Position numbers and translations under genes: made by a program. From NCBI GenBank assembly GCA_023376005.1, contig CM042179.1, positions 16,419,148 through 16,483,147 on the forward strand: a DNA stretch of 64,000 nt, in the 5' to 3' direction. Below are positions 56,836-64,000 of this stretch, one piece after another. The notes under the pieces are model-generated. The model searched no databases, was not told the DNA's origin, and saw only the letters and a list, made by a program, of their open reading frames with translations. The first letter of the stretch is position 1; every line of letters begins with the position of its first letter. The stretch comes from Doryteuthis pealeii (lineage: Eukaryota > Mollusca > Cephalopoda > Myopsida > Loliginidae).

Positions 56836-57620
56836 AATCTAATTTCTGCCACAAAACAAATTATTTACATTAATTAAGAATTTATTTAAGAAAGAACTTA
56901 GTAAAATATACTTTTGATACATGCACTCATTAAACCTTCAATATATACTATGTTTTGTTTGCTGGTGTGTATTTTCTACCCACTAGGGAATTTCCAAATG
57001 CTGTTTGGGTAATTCCATATCAATTCATCCAGGCTATCACCCTATCACCCACCCCCTTCAAATTTGTTTTCTATTATTATTTCACATATATTGAACATTA
57101 TTTGTACCAAAAATATAGTTTGATTTTTGCTCAGAACCGAAGCTACAACATCAGTTAAAATTTTCCATATCAGAAATCATTAATAACTTAAAATTGTTTA
57201 ATGGTAAGACATTTTTAATAGCATTTTTGGATTTCTTGGGTGAAAATGCTATTATAAACTAATTATTAGGAGTAGGAGAGCTCCAGAACTCATTTTACAG
57301 ACAAAAATAGATTACAAAAAGTCAAGCCCCCCCCTCCCAATTTGGAGAGCTAAAAATCAATATAACTTATTCAATTTTTTGGAATTGGAATCTCAAATTT
57401 TGGGAATTGTCTAACTTTAACATAATCAACACCTGGACAAAATTTCAGAAAAACTGAAGGGGGTGTTTGAAAATTTTACTTTCTTTCTGGATGATTTGAT
57501 ATTAATTACCATTTCTTCTTATTGTTCTTATAACAATTCATACATTATTTGTCTAAAATTTTGAGATAAGGTTTGATAATTTGTATTATTTAAATTTTTT
57601 CGGACTGTTTCATCTTTATT
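56836..57620. other. Non-coding DNA
   Basis: No gene. C-run near 57328-57337. Confidence 0.55.
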
Positions 57621-57624
57621 GTTA

Positions 57625-58050
57625 CTAGCAAAATAAAAAGACACCCTCTGGTCGATATAAAAATAATTTTTTGAAAGAAATTGCCTGAGGGGATGGGAGC
57701 TGAAAATTCAATGTCATAGAGTGTGTACCATAAGTATGTAAAATCGTCAAATTTATTAAAGGAGTAAAAAAAAAAAAAAAAAAAAAAAAGAAGAAAGAAA
57801 GACAATTTGAAATGGAAACAGTTCCAATAACTTTAAATATTATATTAGAATAAAACAATCTATATAGAAATATATAACGCCGGCATCTATTTATTGAAAC
57901 AATGAGGATTGTCTAACGTTGCATGCTCACATTTTGAATATATTTATTCTATGTTATGACATTGGATTATGTGTTGGGTAATGTGACGTAAGCAGTGACG
58001 CAGTCTTTGTTACAGACAAAAACCGGAAGCGAATCTCCATTATTAATAGA
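57625..58050 (-). mobile_element. Non-autonomous Helitron, minus strand
   Basis: Read on the minus strand it starts TCTATTAATAATGGAGATTC (58050) and contains TTTTTGTCTGTAAC near its start, like the Helitron at 17333. It ends TTTTGCTAG at 57625 with host A/T at the borders. The subterminal hairpin (ACC..GGT within GACCAGAGGGTGTC) is weak, and a poly-A run interrupts the middle. Confidence 0.6.
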
Positions 58051-58054
58051 TATA

Positions 58055-58560
58055 CTCAATGTTTTGGCCAATGTGCCTTTCAGCCTTCTTTAGGTGTTTC
58101 TCATTGAACTCAGGAACTTTATGTCAAACTCAGGAACTTTCATATCTTTATTCAATCCACTGGGGTAGATTGCTCCCATTCCATTAACCATAGCTGTGGG
58201 TACAAGTGTCAAGTAATGTTAAGTATTCTATGTCATTATTGTCTGTGGTCAAGATTGAACCTACAACATATAGATGATTGTTGATATGCCATAAACAAAC
58301 AACAAACAACAACCAACAACCAATTACCCTCTTAGCAATGGACCCATTTCTGTCAACAGCTTGCAAACATTATTATATACTAATGTACTTGAACTGGTAC
58401 TTGATTGTAATAGTCACAAAATTTTATCCATTGCACCCTCCAGCTTTCTTCAGGTGTGTATTGTAGTCACTAACCTTCTAGGAATTTAAAACTAAATTCT
58501 TTATTCAGTCCACAGGGGTAGATTTTTTTTATTATTACACTGTCTATGCTTAGAGGAATT
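58055..58560 (-). repeat. SINE and tail-unit remnants
   Basis: Minus strand: CACCTAAAGAAGGCTGAAAG .. TTGGCCAAAAC (58065-58100) joined to a decayed SINE head (58130-58265), and a second tail piece CACCTGAAGAAAGCTGGAGG (58432-58455). Confidence 0.5.
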
Positions 58561-58611
58561 TTGTGTCAGTTAATTCTTCCCAATTAATGTATATTTGTGA
58601 TATTAATTGTC

Positions 58612-58612
58612 T

Positions 58613-58643
<31 letters not shown>
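58612..58643. repeat. (TCA)n microsatellite
   Basis: About ten perfect ATC/TCA units. Confidence 0.95.
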
Positions 58644-58644
<1 letters not shown>

Positions 58645-58842
58645 TGTTTCAAATTGGGATTTGTCAGAGACATAAGAACTGAAGAGACAGACATTCTCCT
58701 CCAGGCTGTTAGCAGCAGTTAAGAGGAGATCTGAGAAAATCATCAAAATTCTTACAGTATGAAGAAAATAAAGGATCATCTGCTGCTTACAACATAGAAC
58801 AAAATTCATAAATGTCTACCTAGATATATATCAACAAATGTG

Positions 58843-59090
58843 GAGGCAGGTGGTGTAATGGTTATCGTTATAGGAAATGAACATGGCAAGACGAATTCAA
58901 ATCCTGGATGGGGCTATTTGCATTTCACATGAAAAAGGTTTGAATCCAACTATTCTCCCAACAGCTATGGATAAATAGTAGGGCAGACTGAACCCTTTAA
59001 CCTTGGAGAAGAAAAACTCTGAATTCAAAGCAATTAAACTCTGCTTAAGAAATTGACCTTGTGTCACATCCTGCTCATGCAAATGATCAG
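58843..59090 (+). mobile_element. tRNA-derived SINE (family S1)
   Basis: A-box-like TGGTGTAATGG at 58851 and B-box-like GAATTCAAATCC at 58893-58904. The body includes ATTCTCCCAACAGCTATGG and ends GACCTTGTGTCACATCCTGC. Confidence 0.75.
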
Positions 59091-59234
59091 AATTAAAAAT
59101 ACCCTTCACAAAAACAAAAGCATAAATTCAGTTTCTGAAAATAGAGATAGAACAAAAACAATAGGTGTGTATTATCATTTTAATATGCTTATTTTTCTAT
59201 CTTAATTGAAAAAAAAACATTTTTATTGAATAAG

Positions 59235-60209
59235 GGTAATTTATGAGGAAGACTGTCCTGGTCTCCTGCCTCAAAACTTGCTAGCCGGTGACTGTTAAAA
59301 TAACGACCCTAGCTACGTTGTCTCGGCGGTTTTACTTGAAAGAAAACAACCAACTTAGGGCGTTAAATGTATTTTAGGGGGGGGTCTTTTTTTGTCGTAA
59401 TTCTTATTTATTAATGGTAAATTGTCGTAATTCCTGTTTATTTATAGAAATTTGTTGTAATTCTTGTTTATTTATAGAAAAAAAGACCCCCCCCCAAAAA
59501 AAAAATACATTTAACGCCCTAAGTGTTATATACTGTATCAATTGAAAGCGCTGGTGTGTAGTACACTGGATTAAAAACCAACACAGGTATACAAAAGAAA
59601 GCTGGACTTTTATTTTTTTCCTCGGTTGGCGTGGATGAAAAGGAGGTGCGAGTCGTGATAGCGGCTGCTTGAATGGGTGGTGAAATGAACCGTAGTTGTA
59701 ACAAATCTCTTCTCGGAGAGTCGATGGGAGCGACTGAACTTGGTGGCCACCAAATCTCAACTGCTGAACTCTTGGTCTAACCGTCACTTTTTCAATTTTT
59801 TACCCAGCATGCTCTGGTCTATTCAAATTACACCGGAACTCTAGGACGTGACTTGCAATCCTAAATTTGTCACACAAGTCAATAGGAAGTCTTTTGTTAT
59901 CCTTCTTTTGTTCTTTTTCCGGAAAGTTTGCTTGACCCAGTCAAGCAGCAAGCCTTAGATGTTTATCACTTTTCTTCTTTCTTCTATCCAGACTTCTGTC
60001 TGGAACATCCTTTGTTTCTCAATTCCTTTGTCTTTTTGATTTTTTTTTGTGCCAAAAGAATTGAAACAATAGTTAATCTGCAACACTAAGTTGGTTGTTT
60101 TCTTTCAAGTAACACCACCACAATGACGTAGCTGGGGCTGTTATTTTAAGAGTCACCAGCTAGCAATTTTTGAGGCTGGAGACCGAGACGGTCTTCCTCA
60201 TAAATTACC
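59235..60209. mobile_element. TIR element (family T1) with 124-bp arms
   Basis: Arms 59235-59358 and 60086-60209 are inverted repeats starting GGTAATTTATGAGGAAGAC, about 85-90% identical by eye. The interior is a nested hairpin (59353-59524) plus about 560 bp of unrelated sequence without a transposase. No target duplication is clear. The size and long TIRs suggest a non-autonomous DNA element; the arm motifs relate it to 47880-48290. Confidence 0.75.
59353..59524. repeat. Nested hairpin with 30-bp tandem triplet
   Basis: ACTTAGGGCGTTAAATGTAT .. GGGGGGGTCTTTTTTT faces AAAAAAAGACCCCCCCCC .. ATACATTTAACGCCCTAAGT. The loop contains three tandem ~30-bp units of TTGTCGTAATTC.TGTTTATT type. It may be an element inserted at the inner edge of the left TIR. 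Confidence 0.8.
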
Positions 60210-60324
60210 TAAATAAGGTTTAAACAAAAAAAATTCAAAATGTTCTAACAGCAAACATGATATGTATGTATTTTTTATTTTCCAATTGACTATAAATGGT
60301 GTATCTTATCACTATACATATTTA

Positions 60325-60596
60325 CCAACCCCCTGCATAGGATGTGACACAAAGTCAATTTCTTAAGCAGAGTTTAACAGGTTTGAATTCAGAGTTTTCC
60401 TTCTCCTATACTGGTTGCTTAACCAAAATTAAAGAGCCAAGTCTGCCCTACTATTTACCCATAGCTTGAGATAGAATAGTTAGATTCCCAAAGGTATTAG
60501 CCTATATGAAATGCTAACAGCCTAGTCTAGGATTTGAACTCATCTCATTGTGTCCATTTCTTATGATGATAACCATTACACCATGCACCTCCACAT
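60325..60596 (-). mobile_element. tRNA-derived SINE (family S1)
   Basis: Reverse-complement S1 copy. On the minus strand TGGTGTAATGGTTATCATC (A-box region) and GAGTTCAAATCC (near 60534-60545) are intact, followed by the S1 body to GACTTTGTGTCACATCC. Confidence 0.75.
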
Positions 60597-60599
60597 ATG

Positions 60600-61220
60600 T
60601 TATCACTATATGTAATGAATCTGAAAAGATAGATATCTTTCTTTTTATATTCTATAATTTATACTGAATATATTAATGATTAAAGTATTGAAAGTACAAC
60701 CCTTTTTTTTTTTTTTTAAGAGAGAGCTACATTTTGGTACTTCAGAACCCTAAATCATATTAAGAGAAAAATTCAGCCTGTTTTGTTCAAGTTATTTTCA
60801 ATTGCAAATTGTCAGGTTAGTTTTGACAAAAACTAAAGGTGTGTCAAGTCACCAATACATTCACCTCATGATCTCAACACTATAAAAATATGTATGAATT
60901 CTTTTGAAGGAGATTTAAAAAAGTACTATCACAAATATTTGCATTTTCTTCTCTGTTTTCTCACAATAATAAAACTTGATTTAACATGTCCTAGATGTTT
61001 ATTGCCTCTTCTTTAAGAGGCCTCTTAAATTGGCAAAGAAGACAAGAAGTTTCTTTTTACCTACAAGAAATAAGTATACTGTAATAAAATTTAACAACGC
61101 CTTAAAACTTAATGGATTTTAAAGTTCAAAGATTATGATCTTACAATAACTATGGTAACCCTTTTATAGGTGAGGCTTATTTTTTGGCTTAAATAAAAGT
61201 AATGAAAAATAAAAGTAATG
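60600..61220. other. AT-rich non-coding DNA
   Basis: No gene or element recognised. Confidence 0.6.
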
Positions 61221-61224
61221 AAAA

Positions 61225-61590
61225 AAAAAATTAATCATTACTAATAAATATATTTATAAAATAACCCAGAAAGAATTAATCATTACTAATAAATATATTT
61301 ATAAAATAAAGAAAGAATTAATCATTACTAATAAATATATTTATAAAATAACCCAGAAAGAATTAATCATTACTAATTATATTTATAATAAATAACCCAG
61401 AAAGAATTAATCATTACTAATAAATATATTTATAAAATAACCCAGAAAGAATTAATCATTACTAATAAATATATTTATAAATAACCCAGAAAGAATTAAT
61501 CTTATATTACTAATAAATATTATAAAAATACCCAGAAAGAATTAATCATTACTAATAAATATATTTATAAAATAACCCAGAAAGAATACT
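61225..61590. repeat. 45-bp minisatellite, about 8 copies
   Basis: Tandem units AAAGAATTAATCATTACTAA followed by TAAATATATTTATAAAATAA and CCCAG, with small deletions in some copies. Confidence 0.95.
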
Positions 61591-62505
61591 GTATAGAATA
61601 ATCCAGTAGAATATGTGTTAATTTTAAAATACACAGAACACAAACACAAAAAATGAAATAATTATTTAAGTCTCAAAAGAAAAAGTTGATTTGAAAGTAA
61701 AGCAGCAACATTTTAATCTCTGATGGTTTTGATGCTAGTTTATAGTTATTGAGGGTACTGGATATTGCTCATACTAATTACATCCAATCAACACTTAACT
61801 CTTTTATATTCTGAGTGACCAGTATTTTATTGTCTGACTGATTTATGGTTATGATGAAAAATGTAATCAAGTTTTATTTCAATAAGAACAAGTCTATATA
61901 CATAAATGTCAAATGTTCAAGTTTTTACTTTACATTATCTCTTTCTTTACCTTCACTTATTTTCAATCTGGTTGTTCACACTGAGAATTAGGAAGAGGAA
62001 ATAGATACGCAATATCTAAAAATCTTCATATATCCTAGTATATGTATATGTATATGGTGGAACATTGGTTCTCAAACATGATCTGTTCCAAAATTATGTT
62101 TGAGAAGTGATTTGTTCAAAAACTGAAACAATTATTTTCCATAAGAAATAGTGTAAAGTAGATTTATATGTTCTTGACCATCAAATGAATGTTTATATGC
62201 CTACAATTATATATAATATTGCAGGTGTAACAGCTCTTATATCTGTTAAGATTAATTATAGTCTCTGCCCTATCAAAGATTCTTTTTAAATTATATTTTA
62301 GTTTTAGTTACTTATTTTTGGGGCAATACCATTTCGACTTAAAAGGTAAAAAGTTATAAATCCTAGTTTAAATTTTTAAGAGAATTGCTTATATTATTGA
62401 ATAAAATAAAATATTTATCTGTGAATTTACTTCAAAGTTAAAAATGCATTATAGAAATGTATTATAAAATCTGAAACTGTTCTTCCTATCTTAAACATGA
62501 TAAGA
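61591..62505. other. AT-rich non-coding DNA
   Basis: No gene or element recognised. Confidence 0.6.
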
Positions 62506-62507
62506 GA

Positions 62508-62742
62508 AAGTCCATGTGGCATAGTGGCTAACATGCTGGGTTGAGTTCAAATTCTAGTTGTGCTATTATGTTCACTTTCAGACTAATACCATTGGGAAGG
62601 GTATGAATTCCTTTATTGACCCCCAGTCATGGGTTAAATAGTTCTACTACTGCTCTTCTACAAATATGGTTTTAGTAATAAATAACACACAAAGGTTGAT
62701 ATGCCATTGAACAAACAATCCAAAACAAACCATAACAAAGTT
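62508..62742 (+). mobile_element. tRNA-derived SINE (family S2)
   Basis: A-box-like TGGCATAGTGG at 62517 and B-box-like GAGTTCAAATTC at 62543, only ~16 nt apart, so part of the tRNA-like head is deleted. The body (GGGAAGGGTATGAATTCC) and tail (GGTTGATATGCCATTGAAC) define family S2. Confidence 0.65.
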
Positions 62743-63250
62743 TAAAAAATTTGTACATACAAAAACATTTGATGTTTTATATACATAATATACATACCAA
62801 TGGTATTAAGAAGAAATAATACACAAACATGTCCCAACATATACAAAAAATATACACATTGTTCTATGAACAAGCAGTATGGGGAAAGGAGACAAAAATG
62901 AGAAAAGGCTTACCTAATAAAGGAAAGTAAAATAGCCATGTGTCTTTACTTTTCTCTTGAAGATGTCCTATGCAAAGAACAAAGGTAAAGAAGGTCTAGA
63001 ATGGGTTTCTGTGACTGTCAAGTAACACCTCCTGAGGCACCCAACGGACACGTCCATTCTCTAAGGGAGATGATTGTGATGTTACTGTATAGTCTCTCTA
63101 CAAGTGACTTAGAAACATATAGAGTGGAACCTGTATAACTCTTAACTTGAATAATCCAGTAATCCAGAATTCAAACAAAAAATTTGATCAAAAAAGGTCT
63201 CAGTTATTGAACATGAGTCAAGCCAATGAAAACGAAAGTTATGCTAATGA
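62743..63250. other. Non-coding DNA
   Basis: No gene or element recognised before the terminal minisatellite. Confidence 0.55.
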
Positions 63251-63257
63251 TTGCCGA

Positions 63258-64000
63258 GGCCAAAGGCCAATCGAAGATGATCGAATCTGCCAAAGGCCAC
63301 CGAAGATGGTCGAAATCTGCCAAAGGCTAACCGAAGATGGTCGAATCTGCCAAAGGCCAATCAAAGATGTCGAATCTGCCAAAGGCCAAGATGGTCGAAT
63401 CTGCCAAAGGCCAATCAAAGATGGTCGAATCTGCCAAAGGCCAACCGAAGATGGTCGAATCTGCCAAAGGCCAATCAAAGATGGTCGAATCTGCCAAAGG
63501 CCAACGATGGTCGAATCTGCCAAAGGCCAATCAAAGATGGTCGAATCTGCCAAAGGCCAACCGAAGATGGTCGAATCTGCAAAGGCCAAAAGATGGTCGA
63601 ATCTGCCAAAGGCCAATCAAAGATGGTCGAATCTGCCAAAGGCCAATCAAGATGGTCGAATCTGCCAAAGGAATCAATCAAAGATGGTCGAATCTGCCAA
63701 AGGCCAATCGAAGATGGTCGAATCTGCCAAAGGCCAAGATGGTCGAATCTGCCAAAGGCAATCAAAGATGGTCGAATCTGCCAAAGGCCAACCGAAGAGG
63801 GTCGAATCTGCCAAAGGCCAACCAAGATGGTCGAATCTGCCAAAGGCCAATCAAAGATGGTCGAATCTGCCAAAGGCCAATCGAAGATGTCGAATCTGCC
63901 AAAGATGGTCGAATCTGCAAAGGCCAATCAAGATGGTCGAATCTGCCAAAGGCCAATCAAAGATGGTCGAATCTGCGAATCTGCCAAAGGCCAATCAAGA
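63258..64000. repeat. 30-bp minisatellite running off the window
   Basis: Tandem units GATGGTCGAATCTGCCAAAG followed by GCCAATCAAA, with TCAAA/CCGAA alternation and 1-5 bp deletions. At least 24 units are visible and the array continues past the window. Minus-strand translation gives repeated GLWQIRPS / WPLADSTIFD because 30 is a multiple of three; there is no sign that this is a gene. Confidence 0.95.

Noticed and set aside
59404..59787. 127-codon minus-strand frame
   Set aside because: Built from the hairpin and its three tandem units in the T1 element; no protein family resemblance.
63239..63956. Long minus-strand frames of GLWQIRPS-type repeats
   Set aside because: A by-product of a 30-bp tandem repeat; no start context or other domain.

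Overview
This is an AT-rich, repeat-dense stretch of animal nuclear DNA. There are no operons, rRNA genes, genuine tRNA genes or CRISPR arrays. The mix of Penelope-like, RTE-like, CR1/Jockey-like, copia-like, mariner, hAT and Helitron debris, tRNA-derived SINEs, long (TA)n and (TTA)n arrays and an intronless Golgi-type nucleotide-sugar transferase suggests a lophotrochozoan, most likely a mollusc (cephalopod plausible). That assignment is inference, because no species-diagnostic sequence can be checked here.

Only one ordinary host gene looks intact: a 357-codon type II membrane protein of the nucleotide-diphospho-sugar transferase family (21622-22695, +). Everything else that can be read as protein is a broken mobile-element gene.

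Layout. 1-7600: foldback elements, a LINE tail, tRNA-like SINE pieces, three hammerhead ribozymes with intact cores and a hAT MITE with an 8-bp target duplication. 7987-11910: a mariner transposase (minus strand) in which about one short stretch of the C-terminal coding region has been amplified into a 3.5-kb two-unit minisatellite. 11916-12605: two adjoining long hairpins containing a decayed hammerhead. 14.7-19.4 kb: SINE, LINE and Penelope pieces, a Helitron inserted in (TTA)n and a 109-bp-arm palindrome made of Penelope endonuclease sequence. 21.6-22.7 kb: the glycosyltransferase. 25.7-32.3 kb: a MITE, copia-like pol fragments, LINE and SINE pieces and a hammerhead with one mutated core base. 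36.5-42.5 kb: a CR1/Jockey-like LINE end and the best Penelope-like element (RT plus GIY-YIG), followed on the same strand by a hammerhead. 42.5-64 kb: LINE, SINE, Helitron and TIR-element remnants and three minisatellites, the last running off the window.

The most notable theme is the density and diversity of hammerhead ribozyme motifs: at least five sequence families, mostly with very short palindromic stem III, found in Penelope flanks, in SINE-like units and in foldbacks. Several show the same loss, C-GAAA to C-AAAA, as expected from CpG deamination. Folds and family assignments were made by eye from sequence and family knowledge; no alignment or folding program was run.
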